Below the pieces are notes generated by a model. The model worked only from the letters and a program-made list of their open reading frames with translations. It searched no databases and was not told the origin of the DNA. Of a DNA stretch of 64,000 bases, positions 8,157 to 16,244 are shown piece after piece. How positions within the stretch are numbered: the first letter of the stretch is position 1; each line of letters opens with the position of its first letter. Location of the stretch: the NCBI GenBank assembly GCA_964247085.1, contig CAXTSX010000013.1:1-64000 (forward strand). The letters run 5' to 3'. Source of the stretch: JAAFHZ01 sp964247085. GTDB taxonomy: Bacteria; Cyanobacteriota; Cyanobacteriia; Cyanobacteriales; Chamaesiphonaceae. Both the position numbers and the translations under genes were made by a program.

Positions 8157-8498
8157 ATGGGTCAAACCATGACCAAACCGATCGCCTCTATTACCTTACC
8201 CCCCGTTGCTGATATCCAAGTGGAAAGTTCTTGGCTTAACCATAAACTTTGCCAATGGCTAGATCAAGAATTTATCCCCGAAGCGATTAATACCCAAATC
8301 GCTGAACGCTGTGCCCAAATTTTTGTCCGGCAGCGATTAGAGGGGGAGAATGATTTGGGTGAATTGGTAATGGCAATCATTTTGGAAATGCAATCTTTTA
8401 ATTTTACCGAAAGCTTCTATAGTGAATTTGCGATCGCGAACGCCGTTAGTGATTTGATCTTAGAAAGTTTGGGCTTTGAGAGCTGTTGTGGCTATTAG
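8157..8498 (+). CDS. conserved-looking cyanobacterial hypothetical, 113 aa
   Basis: A small soluble acidic protein with no signal peptide or membrane segment. An ATG at 8157 (after AAGG) and another at 8169 in the same frame are both possible starts. The sequence is mostly helical by composition (LNHKLCQWLDQEFIPEAIN, ELVMAIILEMQSFNF) and ends in a Cys-Cys-Gly-Tyr tail. I do not recognise the family and propose no function. It stands alone between a long AT-rich spacer and a gene on the other strand. Confidence 0.6.
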   Translation: MGQTMTKPIASITLPPVADIQVESSWLNHKLCQWLDQEFIPEAINTQIAERCAQIFVRQRLEGENDLGELVMAIILEMQSFNFTESFYSEFAIANAVSDLILESLGFESCCGY

Positions 8499-8565
8499 TA
8501 AATCTATGACAGTAACAGTATATTAACCAAGCCATTAAGGAAAAATCACGTTAAAACGAAAGCCA

Positions 8566-9231
8566 TCAAATCAACTTTGGACAAGCAGCCATCGCTCCAC
8601 TGGCCGTTGGGCAGTAAGCACTCAAACAAGGTTGACGATAGATTTCGTCTGTTTCCCGTGGAGAGGAAATCTGCCCAAAAACCATTTTGCAGCTAAAATC
8701 CTCGAAATTTGGAGTCATGGTCAGAGGAATTCCAAACTTTTCAGTAAAAAAAGTCTGCGTGGGTACTTTGCATAAATTAACGCAGGTTCCCACGCAACCG
8801 CTTTCCACCAAATACCGACATTTTTTGATTTGAACGGCGGAGGATTGTGATCGAACTGTCCCATCGGGTAGCTCAACCTCTGCTACCGCCACATCACAAG
8901 GTCCCACTAACCAAATAAACAATTGGGTGGCAAACCAGGCATTGAGTTCACACACCAACTGCGTCGGGGTAAAAAAAGTACGGATCGCCCAGAGGACTGG
9001 GGCAGGGACCAAAGATTGCAAGACTTGAGCAATTAGAGCTTGCTGTTCGAGAGCATTCCGTTCCTGCATCACTTGCTGGGATAAATCCACGAAGCCCCCA
9101 TAGCCGCCAACGGTGTTGCCAGCTCCCAAGGCTTGAGATATCTTGCGGGAAAATAACCAGATGAACAGCCGATCGATCCAGTTATCGTAATATTCGTCGG
9201 CAACAATAATTGGCAAGGCTGGTGTAGGCAT
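8566..9231 (-). CDS. D27-like (DUF4033) protein
   Basis: 221 residues. The C-terminal half has the cysteine-rich DUF4033 pattern: KKCRYLVESGCVGTCVNLCK, then TPNFEDFSCKMVFG and a CLSAYCP.A near the end. In plants this family includes the chloroplast carotenoid isomerase D27, an iron protein that supplies 9-cis-beta-carotene for strigolactone synthesis. Cyanobacterial members are of uncertain substrate, so I infer only a carotenoid-isomerase-like or iron/Fe-S-binding role. The conserved cysteines are all present. It starts at the ATG complementary to 9229-9231 and lies downstream of rpsN on the same strand, beyond a terminator. Confidence 0.8.
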   Translation of the reverse strand: MPTPALPIIVADEYYDNWIDRLFIWLFSRKISQALGAGNTVGGYGGFVDLSQQVMQERNALEQQALIAQVLQSLVPAPVLWAIRTFFTPTQLVCELNAWFATQLFIWLVGPCDVAVAEVELPDGTVRSQSSAVQIKKCRYLVESGCVGTCVNLCKVPTQTFFTEKFGIPLTMTPNFEDFSCKMVFGQISSPRETDEIYRQPCLSAYCPTASGAMAACPKLI

Positions 9232-9275
9232 TTTTTCCCTTTATTCCGAAAATTAATACAGATGTATAGACAACA

Positions 9276-9303
9276 AAGCCCCAAACACCATTGTTCGGGG
9301 CTT
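9276..9303 (-). terminator. rho-independent terminator of rpsN
   Basis: On the minus strand AAGCCCC (9297-9303) pairs with GGGGCTT (9276-9282) around a 14-nt loop, followed by TGTTGTCT. It sits 20 bp past the rpsN stop codon. Confidence 0.75.
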
Positions 9304-9322
9304 CAGTAAATCTGGAACTATT

Positions 9323-9622
9323 CTACCAACTAGACTTAACTACACCAGGCAGCAAGCCTTGGTGTGCCCATTCCCGCAAAACGTTTCGGGACAAACCAAA
9401 ATCACGGTAGTAACCTCTTGGTCTACCAGTTACCCAACAACGATTGTGGAGACGAGTGGGAGCACTGTTACGAGGCAGCTGTTGAATCTTACGGTGCACA
9501 GCTAGCTTCTGTTGAATAGGAGCATTTTCAAATTCTTCAATCAAAGCAGCGCGTTTGGCAGCATACTTTTCTACTAAACGTTCGCGGTTTCTCTCCCGCT
9601 CGATCATGCCTTTCTTTGCCAT
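9323..9622 (-). CDS. rpsN: 30S ribosomal protein S14
   Basis: Small-subunit protein of the 16S rRNA 3' head domain. At 99 residues it is the longer, zinc-free form: it starts MAKKGMIERERNRERL, has the RLHNRCWVTGRPRGYYRDFG block, and ends LREWAHQGLLPGVVKSSW. The C-X2-C...C-X2-C zinc ligands of the short form are absent, as is normal for cyanobacteria. It is monocistronic, with its own terminator. Confidence 0.97.
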   Translation of the reverse strand: MAKKGMIERERNRERLVEKYAAKRAALIEEFENAPIQQKLAVHRKIQQLPRNSAPTRLHNRCWVTGRPRGYYRDFGLSRNVLREWAHQGLLPGVVKSSW

Positions 9623-9727
9623 GGGTGTTATTACTTCAGGTGATAAAACAGTCTCCTTGCATCAGATACAATTGGCGACCAGCTTCTTATCATAGCCCAA
9701 AAGTGATTAACGAACAAGACCAGTTAC

Positions 9728-9994
9728 TTAGACTGAACGCTGAGCATAACCATGAGTCGGACAGGGCGGTGCTGAAACAGATTTATCTAGCCAACCAGCA
9801 GCCTGTTGCAAATAGGCCAGGGCATCGGCGGGTCGATCGCTCAACAATAATACTAAGGCCGCAGCGGTCTGTTCTTGAGAGCGGACCTGTCGATTAGACT
9901 TCAAGCGGTGCCAATCGCCCTCGGTCAGGCGCAATCGATCGGCTAGTAATTGCGCTAATTCTAAAGTGGTCAGCTGGGAAATATCTGAGGGCAT
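9728..9994 (-). CDS. small conserved hypothetical (DUF6439-like), 88 aa
   Basis: The frame extends upstream to 10228, but that part overlaps the divergent gene and reads as non-coding. The ATG at 9992-9994 (MPSDISQLTTLELAQLLADR) gives a compact helical protein with LRLTEGDWHRLKSNRQVRSQEQTA. It matches my memory of a short cyanobacterial family listed as DUF6439; no role is known. It is divergent from the 10058 gene with a 63-bp gap, so the two may share a promoter region. Confidence 0.6.
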   Translation of the reverse strand: MPSDISQLTTLELAQLLADRLRLTEGDWHRLKSNRQVRSQEQTAAALVLLLSDRPADALAYLQQAAGWLDKSVSAPPCPTHGYAQRSV

Positions 9995-10057
9995 AGCAAG
10001 ATCCAATGATAGTTTGTGACAAGAATGGTGGAATATTATATTCAGTTCAATTTCCTG

Positions 10058-10447
10058 ATGCCTATGCCGGCCACCCTCATAGAAACCGCTGATGTTTTTT
10101 GGAGCGACATCGCCGCCCTTGAAACCAAAATTACCGATCTCAAGGAACATTACCAAACAATTCAAGCTGACCATGCTGCTTGGACAGAACTGCAAGCTCG
10201 GCAGCAGGTTATTCAAGCTCGCAGTCAATCGCTAATCGTGCGCCAAGAACTGCAAGAAATTGCTGACTTGGAACATATCCTAGAAGAGCGGCTGCTGACC
10301 ATCTTAGAGCAAATACTAGAAGGTCATCAGCTGTCTGCTAGTTGGCACCACCTATTCCAAGATTTATTTTGGAATGCGGTGCGCTTTGGTGGCGTTGGTC
10401 TACTCATCGGCTGGAGCCTCAAAACCTGGCTAAGCGGAAGCTTCTGA
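10058..10447 (+). CDS. coiled-coil protein with C-terminal membrane segment
   Basis: About 129 residues from ATG 10058, or 127 from ATG 10064; the upstream start at 10016 reads into non-coding sequence. The body is a long charged coiled coil (WTELQARQQVIQARSQS..., RLLTILEQILEGHQ). The last 20 residues include a hydrophobic stretch, FGGVGLLIGWSLKTWLSG, that looks like a tail anchor. I recognise no family. Its 3' end overlaps the 3' end of thf1 by 18 bp. Confidence 0.55.
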   Translation: MPMPATLIETADVFWSDIAALETKITDLKEHYQTIQADHAAWTELQARQQVIQARSQSLIVRQELQEIADLEHILEERLLTILEQILEGHQLSASWHHLFQDLFWNAVRFGGVGLLIGWSLKTWLSGSF

Positions 10448-11155
10448 TGGCGGAATTTCAGGTTGATCCGCTGCTTGCTTAGCCGCCTTTTCCTGTTCCC
10501 GTTGTTCGCGTTTCTTGCGGCCAGCTTCTAACACATCAGCCATGGCGGCTTCCATTTGCACCAGCTTACTCAAGTTGCTCCGGTAGCTATCCAGATCTTT
10601 GCCTAATTTTTCGGTAGGCAGACGCAACGCTGCCGATAACTTCTCGATCGATTCCTTCCGACCCTCTTCGGTATTCAACTTCTCGGGAGCAGCCCCTTCA
10701 ATCAGCGTAAATAAACCAATACCAAACAGGCGGCTGTATTTAAATTTGGGATTATCACTCACGGCTTTGATGTTCTGACTGAGAGCATCCGTAGCATCGC
10801 CAGTGGTCATATCGACTAGTTTTCCTAAAGCATCTGCGCCCAACTGGTCACCAATAGTTTTCACGGCGCTAGCATCTTGGCGATATTTTTCGACCGAGCT
10901 ATCTACGGCTTGACACAAAGCCACAAAAATTGGTGCTTTATCTTCTTCGGGCCGATAGTTGGCCATAAACCGATCGAAGCTGCTCACTACGCCCAAAGCG
11001 TAGATCGAGTCGTAGTTAAATTCATCATTAACTAGCAGTAGGTGCATTTCCACAATCAATTCTTCTACCACTCGTCGGAAGATGGAATTAATTGGACGAG
11101 TGTAAGAATTGTAAAACTTACGTTTGGTATCAGAAACAGTACTGAGATTGCTCAC
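10430..11155 (-). CDS. thf1: thylakoid formation protein Thf1 / Psb29
   Basis: Required for normal thylakoid and photosystem II biogenesis, and linked to FtsH protease stability in cyanobacteria and chloroplasts. The 241-residue length, the N-terminus TVSDTKRKFYNSYTRPINSI, the FSRLFG-like motif KFKYSRLFGIGLFTLIE and the lysine/glutamate-rich coiled tail (AGRKKREQREQEKAAKQ) are diagnostic. The start is a GTG at 11153-11155, since no ATG precedes the conserved start. It is divergent from argG. Confidence 0.93.
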   Translation of the reverse strand: MSNLSTVSDTKRKFYNSYTRPINSIFRRVVEELIVEMHLLLVNDEFNYDSIYALGVVSSFDRFMANYRPEEDKAPIFVALCQAVDSSVEKYRQDASAVKTIGDQLGADALGKLVDMTTGDATDALSQNIKAVSDNPKFKYSRLFGIGLFTLIEGAAPEKLNTEEGRKESIEKLSAALRLPTEKLGKDLDSYRSNLSKLVQMEAAMADVLEAGRKKREQREQEKAAKQAADQPEIPPSEASA

Positions 11156-11332
11156 CGGAACACATTTTTTAAAGTATCAACTCTTTATTATTGACTATTT
11201 TTTGATATATGGGGATCGATCGGATTCGATCTAATTTCTGGAAGGCAGCCAAATAGCGATTTTGGGGTATTTCAACGCCCTTCACCCAAACTCACGCTAA
11301 TATTAAATCTGTATTTTTTGGTTCAAGCCATC

Positions 11333-12535
11333 ATGAGTCGTGCGAAAAAAGTAGTATTAGCCTATTCTGGCGGGGTCGATACTTCGGTCTGCATCCCCTA
11401 CCTCAAACAAGAATGGGGTGTAGAAGAAGTTATTACCCTGGCCGCCGATCTAGGGCAGGGCGACGAGTTGGAACCAATCCGCCAAAAAGCGCTCACCTCC
11501 GGGGCCAGTGTTTCTTTGGTAGTGGATGGCCGCGAGGAATTTGTCCGCGACTACGCATTTCCAGCCCTGATGGCTAATGCCCTCTACGAAAATCGCTACC
11601 CCCTCTCCACGGCTTTAGCCCGACCGCTGATTGCCAAAATGCTGGTGGAAGCGGCTGAGAAATATGGCGCTGATGCGGTGGCTCATGGTTGCACCGGCAA
11701 AGGCAATGACCAAGTGCGTTTTGATGTATCGATCGCCGCCCTCAATCCCCAACTCAAAGTTTTAGCTCCCGCCCGGGAATGGGGAATGAGCCGGGAAGAA
11801 ACCATCGCTTACGGCGAAAAATGCGGCATTCCCTCCCCGGTGAAAAAGTCTTCACCCTTTAGCGTGGACTTGAATTTGCTGGGACGCAGTGTGGAAGCTG
11901 GTGATTTAGAAAATCCTTGGCACGAACCCCCGGAAGAAGTATTTGCCTTAACCAAGGCAATCGAGAATACTCCAGATCAGCCCGAATATGTAGAAATTGG
12001 CTTCGAGCAAGGCTCGCCCGTGAGTATTAACGGCCAAGCCCTAGCCCCCGTAGACTTAATCGTCCAACTCAACCAGATCGTCGGCAATCATGGCATTGGC
12101 CGTATTGATATGGTGGAAAATCGCTTAGTGGGCATCAAATCGCGGGAAATTTACGAAGTACCAGCGCTCTCCGTCTTGATTCAAGCCCATCGGGATTTAG
12201 AAAGCCTGACCCTCACTGGCGATGTCAGCCAGTACAAGCGGGGCATCGAAGAAACCTACAGCAAGCTGGTCTATAACGGTCTGTGGTACAGTCCCCTGAA
12301 AGCAGCTCTGGATGCTTTTGTCAGCAATACCCAACAGCAGGTCAGCGGCACTGTGCGGCTGAAGCTATTTAAGGGGAACGCAATTATTGTCGGTCGCAAG
12401 TCTGTCAACAGTCTTTATTCGATGGATTTGGCCACCTACGGTGCCGAGGATCAATTTGATCACCGCGCCGCTGAAGGCTTTATCTATGTATGGGGTCTGC
12501 CCACCCGCGTCTGGTCAGAAAAGACCAGGGGATAA
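11333..12535 (+). CDS. argG: argininosuccinate synthase
   Basis: Joins citrulline and aspartate, with ATP cleaved to AMP, in arginine synthesis. I use the ATG at 11333 (MSRAKKVVLAYSGGVDTS), giving 400 residues, the usual size; a TTG at 11318 is the only longer option. Visible: the ATP pyrophosphatase P-loop AYSGGVDTS, AHGCTGKGNDQVRF, and the KSSPFSVDLNLLGRS block. Expressed alone; the next gene is 109 bp downstream. Confidence 0.97.
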   Translation: MSRAKKVVLAYSGGVDTSVCIPYLKQEWGVEEVITLAADLGQGDELEPIRQKALTSGASVSLVVDGREEFVRDYAFPALMANALYENRYPLSTALARPLIAKMLVEAAEKYGADAVAHGCTGKGNDQVRFDVSIAALNPQLKVLAPAREWGMSREETIAYGEKCGIPSPVKKSSPFSVDLNLLGRSVEAGDLENPWHEPPEEVFALTKAIENTPDQPEYVEIGFEQGSPVSINGQALAPVDLIVQLNQIVGNHGIGRIDMVENRLVGIKSREIYEVPALSVLIQAHRDLESLTLTGDVSQYKRGIEETYSKLVYNGLWYSPLKAALDAFVSNTQQQVSGTVRLKLFKGNAIIVGRKSVNSLYSMDLATYGAEDQFDHRAAEGFIYVWGLPTRVWSEKTRG

Positions 12536-12644
12536 CTCGGAGCTAACTGGGAGGTTTGGGCGATAGGAGTACAGCGAGTATGCCAATCGCTCGAATCTCC
12601 GCTACTATTTGTAGAAGGCCGGGTCAACTTTACTTACTGCTGTC

Positions 12645-13436
12645 ATGTCGCAAAATCCTCCCGATTCATCCACAGACAACAACTCTAAGAACATTCCCAA
12701 AGTCGTTGGCGATCATGCCGATCGACTGATGGATAGTCTGTTTGCTGATATCGAAGACCTGTTGGGCGGCGATAGCCAACCCCGAGCAAGATCGTCCCAG
12801 ACAGTGGTTGGTCAACAGCCGGCAGCAGAATCCCACCCCGAACGTCAGCCTACTGGTCCCAGTCTCAGACCAAGTGCCGCTTATCAGGCACCGGCTTTGG
12901 AGTCCAATACGGCCATTAATAAGCCACCCCAGCAAGGGAATTGGGCAAAGATTTTACTGGGATTGAGCCTAGCGGCGATCGCTGCCGGGGGATGCCTGTG
13001 GTGGCTAGCAAAAGAACGAAAAATTAATCTTGATGCCCTGATGCCCAGTGACGCGAGCAAAGCCGATATTCAATTTGCCGACTATTTGCACCGTTCTTTG
13101 GGCAAAATTGAGGGCAGTGCCAACGAACAATCGCCCCCGGCGAATCAAGTCACCCTGCCCAATCAACTTAGCGCTCCGGTGGCTAATCCATCGGCGGTCA
13201 TCACTTCAGCGGTTCCGGCTTTACCAGTAACAGGTATTAGCTTTACTAAAGTTATCAAAAGCCAGCCACCGACAGCCGAATTTGTGATTGATGGTAAGAT
13301 TCAGCAGCTCAACGTCGGTGATAAAATTGGCAAAAGCGGCTGGACTCTAGGTACGGTCACGGGTGCCTTGGATACCGAAGTGATGATCAAACGGAATGAT
13401 GAACTTCGTACCCTAAAAGCTGGTCAGCAATTCTAG
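12645..13436 (+). CDS. single-span membrane protein with C-terminal GspC/PilP-like beta domain
   Basis: 263 residues: a polar N-terminal 105 residues with an acidic helix (DRLMDSLFADIEDLLGG), one membrane span (ILLGLSLAAIAAGGCLWWLA, about 106-125), then a linker and a compact C-terminal domain. The end (FVIDGKIQQLNVGDKIGK...GTVTGALDTEVMIKRNDELRTLKAGQQF) has the short beta-strand pattern seen in the HR domains of GspC and PilP. The window's pil operon lacks pilP, so this could be a displaced pilus alignment protein; that is only an inference. The next gene follows 22 bp later and may be co-transcribed. Confidence 0.5.
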   Translation: MSQNPPDSSTDNNSKNIPKVVGDHADRLMDSLFADIEDLLGGDSQPRARSSQTVVGQQPAAESHPERQPTGPSLRPSAAYQAPALESNTAINKPPQQGNWAKILLGLSLAAIAAGGCLWWLAKERKINLDALMPSDASKADIQFADYLHRSLGKIEGSANEQSPPANQVTLPNQLSAPVANPSAVITSAVPALPVTGISFTKVIKSQPPTAEFVIDGKIQQLNVGDKIGKSGWTLGTVTGALDTEVMIKRNDELRTLKAGQQF

Positions 13437-13458
13437 ATCGATCGCAAGAGGACGGGTC

Positions 13459-14028
13459 ATGGGATTATTCGATGATATGAAGCGCTTTCTAGAGACCCAA
13501 CTAGACGACTTCATGAGCAAAAATCCACACTTGCAAATTCAGGTGTTGGAAGAACAATTGCAGCAGCAAGAAGAAGATAGTCAAACTTTTTTGGTGGAGC
13601 TGCGCGGCCAAGAGAAACGACTACAAGCGGAAGTATTAAGCACCGCTCAAGAAATCAAAAGTTGGCACGAGCGTGTCACCAAAGCCCAAGCGGCTGGTCG
13701 GGAAGAGTTGGCCACCGCCGCCCAAGAGCGAGTAGATACTCTGCTGCGCCAAGGCAATCAGCTGTGGGGCAAGATGCAAAGTATTAAAGATCGGACGGCT
13801 CAAACCACTAAGTTACTAGAAACCATTAAAGTCCGCCGCCAGGAACTGAAACAAAAAGCCGCCGAAGTACAGGCTGCTCGGACTACTTCCGCTGCCTGGG
13901 AAAAGCCGGTCGATTCTTGGCGATCGGAGACCAGTCGTAGTGACCCCAGCGACCCACTAGAAGCCCAATTTTTGCGCTGGGAAGCGGAAGAAGAACTGCA
14001 ACAGCTCAAAAAAGACCTGGGCAAGTAG
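13459..14028 (+). CDS. coiled-coil protein (TIGR04376-like)
   Basis: 189 residues beginning MGLFDDMKRFLETQLDDF, then an almost continuous coiled coil to about residue 140 (EEQLQQQEEDSQTFLVELRG..., RQELKQKAAEVQAA), and a short acidic tail (FLRWEAEEELQQLKKDLGK). It recalls a cyanobacterial family catalogued as TIGR04376, with a general likeness to PspA-type proteins. No enzymatic motif is visible. The start is supported by AGAGGACGGGTC just before the ATG, and it lies 22 bp after the membrane protein gene. Confidence 0.6.
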   Translation: MGLFDDMKRFLETQLDDFMSKNPHLQIQVLEEQLQQQEEDSQTFLVELRGQEKRLQAEVLSTAQEIKSWHERVTKAQAAGREELATAAQERVDTLLRQGNQLWGKMQSIKDRTAQTTKLLETIKVRRQELKQKAAEVQAARTTSAAWEKPVDSWRSETSRSDPSDPLEAQFLRWEAEEELQQLKKDLGK

Positions 14029-14048
14029 CTAAATTGCCCTCACCCCAA

Positions 14049-14072
14049 CCCTCTCCCAAGTTTGGGAGAGGG
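14049..14072. repeat. CCCTCTCCC palindromic repeat between convergent genes
   Basis: CCCTCTCCCAA (14049-14059) pairs with TTGGGAGAGGG (14062-14072). Preceded by CCCTCACCCCAAC, it matches a dispersed repeat commonly seen between cyanobacterial genes. It lies between the convergent coiled-coil and DUF4359 genes and may also act as a bidirectional transcription stop. Confidence 0.6.
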
Positions 14073-14082
14073 CGCAAGAGTT

Positions 14083-14472
14083 CTAAGGCATCTGGTAGGT
14101 GAAAAAGCGATCCAAGATACCGATCGTCTCAATCCGACCAGTAAAATTCAGATCGGCAATATCAATTTGAGTGCTGTAGAGGCTGGCAATACCGAAATCC
14201 CGCCGGGTCGTGCGATCGCCAATCATCGGCTTTAATAAATTCTGCAAGTAAGGTCTACCAGCAGCCACCAACTTTTGACAGGTGATGTTGGCCACCAAGG
14301 TGCCGATCGTATTCTCACTAGCTCGGCTACATTCCTGTTGCGCCCGTCGCCTAATTTCTTCCACCAAATATTTTTCGTAAGCAGCCGGTGCCGGGTTGGT
14401 AAAAATCAGACCGGCAACAATTGAAATTAAACCTAAACTGCCACTAATTACTAGTACTTGCCACTTTGCCAT
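14083..14472 (-). CDS. DUF4359 family exported/membrane protein
   Basis: 129 residues from the ATG at 14470-14472 (MAKWQVLVISGSLGLISIVA). The longer frame would run into the tRNA gene and is rejected. An N-terminal hydrophobic segment (about residues 5-25) is followed by NPAPAAYEKYLVEEI, the characteristic start of the soluble part of DUF4359 proteins, then C...NTIGTLVANITCQKL with two cysteines. The function of this family is unknown; it is widespread in cyanobacteria. Confidence 0.7.
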   Translation of the reverse strand: MAKWQVLVISGSLGLISIVAGLIFTNPAPAAYEKYLVEEIRRRAQQECSRASENTIGTLVANITCQKLVAAGRPYLQNLLKPMIGDRTTRRDFGIASLYSTQIDIADLNFTGRIETIGILDRFFTYQMP

Positions 14473-14589
14473 AAGTTTTGCTGTCGAACTCCGCACTGCT
14501 AATATTTTACAGTTTGTTTTTGGCAAAGGCAAAAAAAATCTCATACCTATTGCCATTGGGAGTAAAGTTGCGTTATTATGTTGCTTCGT

Positions 14590-14663
14590 GGCGAGTGTAG
14601 CCAAGTGGTTAAGGCAGTGGTTTGTGGTACCGCCATTCGCGGGTTCGAGTCCCGTCATTCGCC
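14590..14663 (+). tRNA. trnH: tRNA-His (GTG)
   Basis: A full cloverleaf: acceptor 5' GGCGAGTG pairs with 3' CATTCGCC, including the extra G-1:C73 pair typical of tRNA-His; anticodon GTG within TTTGTGGT; T-arm GGGTTCGAGTCCC. The CCA end is not encoded, as is usual in cyanobacteria. A strong hairpin follows 9 bp downstream. Confidence 0.97.
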
Positions 14664-14671
14664 CTCAAAAA

Positions 14672-14708
14672 ACCCAAAAGCCCTACTAAGTTAGTAGGGC
14701 TTTTGGGT
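14672..14708. terminator. bidirectional terminator between tRNA-His and urtA-like gene
   Basis: A near-perfect inverted repeat: ACCCAAAAGCCCTACTAA pairs with TTAGTAGGGCTTTTGGGT. It is placed to stop transcription from tRNA-His on one side and from the urtA-like gene on the other. Confidence 0.85.
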
Positions 14709-14729
14709 GGGAATTATAATTAAATGTTA

Positions 14730-15995
14730 TTAGCTTTTATAAGCACCACCCCTAGTTGGGTCAGACCAATCACAAGCATAGCCCTTGGTCTTAGCCACAT
14801 ACTGATTCCAAGGTTGGGGAGTAATGGGTTGCGGAGTTGCAAAGACGATGTCAAATAGTCCATCGGCTCGGACTTGGCCAATCCGCACTGTCTTAGAGAG
14901 GTGATGATTCGCATTCATCCGCACTGGTCCGTGGGGAGCTTCAAAAGTGAGTCCGATCGCCGCTGCCCGCACTTTTTCGATATCTTGGAAGGTACCAGCC
15001 TTTTCTACGGCCTTTTTCCACAAATACACCATAGTGTAGGCTGATTCCATCGGGTCATTGACTACCCGATCTTGACCATATTTGCCTTTAAAAGATTGGA
15101 CAAATTTTTTGCTGGCCGCTGTATCCACCGTTTGAAAATAATTCCAAGCGGCAAAGTGTCCTTGAAGATATTTAAGACCGATCGCCTGAACCTCTTCTTC
15201 AGCCACACTCACCGACATAGTCGGATATTTGGCAGCCGTTAGGCCATTTTCATAGAGCTGCTTAAAGAAAGCTACATTGGTACTGCCATTCAAAGTGTTG
15301 TAAATTATCCCGCCTTGGGGCAGAGCCTTCTTCATGGCCGCAATCATGGCCTCTACTTTATTATCTCCCAAGGGCAAATACAGCTCACCTACCACCTGTG
15401 CCTGTTTAGCCTGGAGTTGAGCTTTAATAATTTCGTTGGCCGTGCGCGGAAAAGCGTAGTCAGAACCTACCAAGAAAAAAGGTTGTTTGGGATATTTTTG
15501 CAGCAACCACTCGATCGAAGGTTCAATTTGCTGGTTAGGAGCTGCCCCAGTATAAAAAATGTTTCTCGAGCATTCTTGGCCTTCGTATTGCAACGGATAC
15601 CAGAGCATGTGTTTTTCGGTTTCAAAGGTATCGAGCACAGCACGACGACTAGCTGAAGTCCAACAGCCAAAGACCGTAGACACTTTATCTTCTTTGATGA
15701 GCTTTCTGGCTTTAGTTTCAAAAGTGAGCAAATCGGAAGCGCCATCTTCCACTAATGCCACAATTTTTTTACCTAAAATACCACCAGCGGCATTAATCTC
15801 ATCGATCGCCATCTTTTCTGCATCAACGACAGTTTTTTCAGAGATGGCCATATTACCAGTGAGAGAGTGGAGAATACCAACTTTAATTACATTGGTAGAA
15901 GCACTCATCGGTAAAGAACAGGATTTGAGTAAAGCACTACCGATCGCGCTACCTCCCAAAAACAGCATTTCCCGGCGTTTGAATTTTCTGGTCAT
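14730..15995 (-). CDS. urtA: urea/amide ABC transporter substrate-binding protein, UrtA-like, solitary
   Basis: 421 residues with the Leu-Ile-Val-type periplasmic-binding fold: VGILHSLTGNMAISE, DEINAAGGILGKKI, CWTSASRRAVLDTFE, HMLWYPLQYEGQECS, GSDYAFPRTANEII, the set seen in UrtA/FmdD urea- and amide-binding proteins. The N-terminus has basic residues, a hydrophobic stretch and LLKSC, suggesting a lipoprotein signal. In most cyanobacteria urtA heads urtABCDE. Here no permease or ATPase genes follow; a terminator and tRNA-His come next. Instead it lies just downstream of a chemosensory operon on the same strand, so it may serve as a ligand-binding protein for the chemoreceptor, or may work with an Urt permease encoded elsewhere. 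Confidence 0.85.
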   Translation of the reverse strand: MTRKFKRREMLFLGGSAIGSALLKSCSLPMSASTNVIKVGILHSLTGNMAISEKTVVDAEKMAIDEINAAGGILGKKIVALVEDGASDLLTFETKARKLIKEDKVSTVFGCWTSASRRAVLDTFETEKHMLWYPLQYEGQECSRNIFYTGAAPNQQIEPSIEWLLQKYPKQPFFLVGSDYAFPRTANEIIKAQLQAKQAQVVGELYLPLGDNKVEAMIAAMKKALPQGGIIYNTLNGSTNVAFFKQLYENGLTAAKYPTMSVSVAEEEVQAIGLKYLQGHFAAWNYFQTVDTAASKKFVQSFKGKYGQDRVVNDPMESAYTMVYLWKKAVEKAGTFQDIEKVRAAAIGLTFEAPHGPVRMNANHHLSKTVRIGQVRADGLFDIVFATPQPITPQPWNQYVAKTKGYACDWSDPTRGGAYKS

Positions 15996-16051
15996 TATTA
16001 ATGTCCCTGAAGTAAATAGTCAGAAGTTGGATAAAACAAGTAGAACGGAGT

Positions 16052-16236
16052 CATACCGCTAGTAATGTCGATGAGTACAGACCGTAGCCATCCAAGAATT
16101 GAGTAGCTAGATATTATCAACTGAGATCTTGCACCAATTTCTATGAACTCAATTTTCAGTCATCACATGGAGCCTCACAGCCTTGATAGCTAGCGGTATG
16201 AATTCGGATTTCCTGATGTATTAAAAATGGTGCAAG
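16052..16236 (-). other. structured spacer with interleaved inverted repeats before urtA-like gene
   Basis: Arms: CATACCGCTAG (16052-16062) with CTAGCGGTATG (16190-16200); AATTGAGT (16097-16104) with ACTCAATT (16147-16154), nested inside; and CTTGCACCA (16128-16136) with TGGTGCAAG (16228-16236), which crosses the first pair. It covers most of the gap between the receiver gene and the urtA-like gene, i.e. the untranslated leader of the latter. Confidence 0.45.
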
Positions 16237-16244
16237 CTTTGTAG

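Noticed and set aside
10016..10228. overlapping 5' extensions of the 9994 and 10058 genes
   Set aside because: Both long frames cover the same bases in opposite directions; the internal ATGs give protein-like N-termini and a normal divergent gap.
15996..16244. NtcA site (GTA-N8-TAC) before the urtA-like gene
   Set aside because: Only GTA-N11-TAC spacings were found, such as GTAATGTCGATGAGTAC, which do not fit NtcA.
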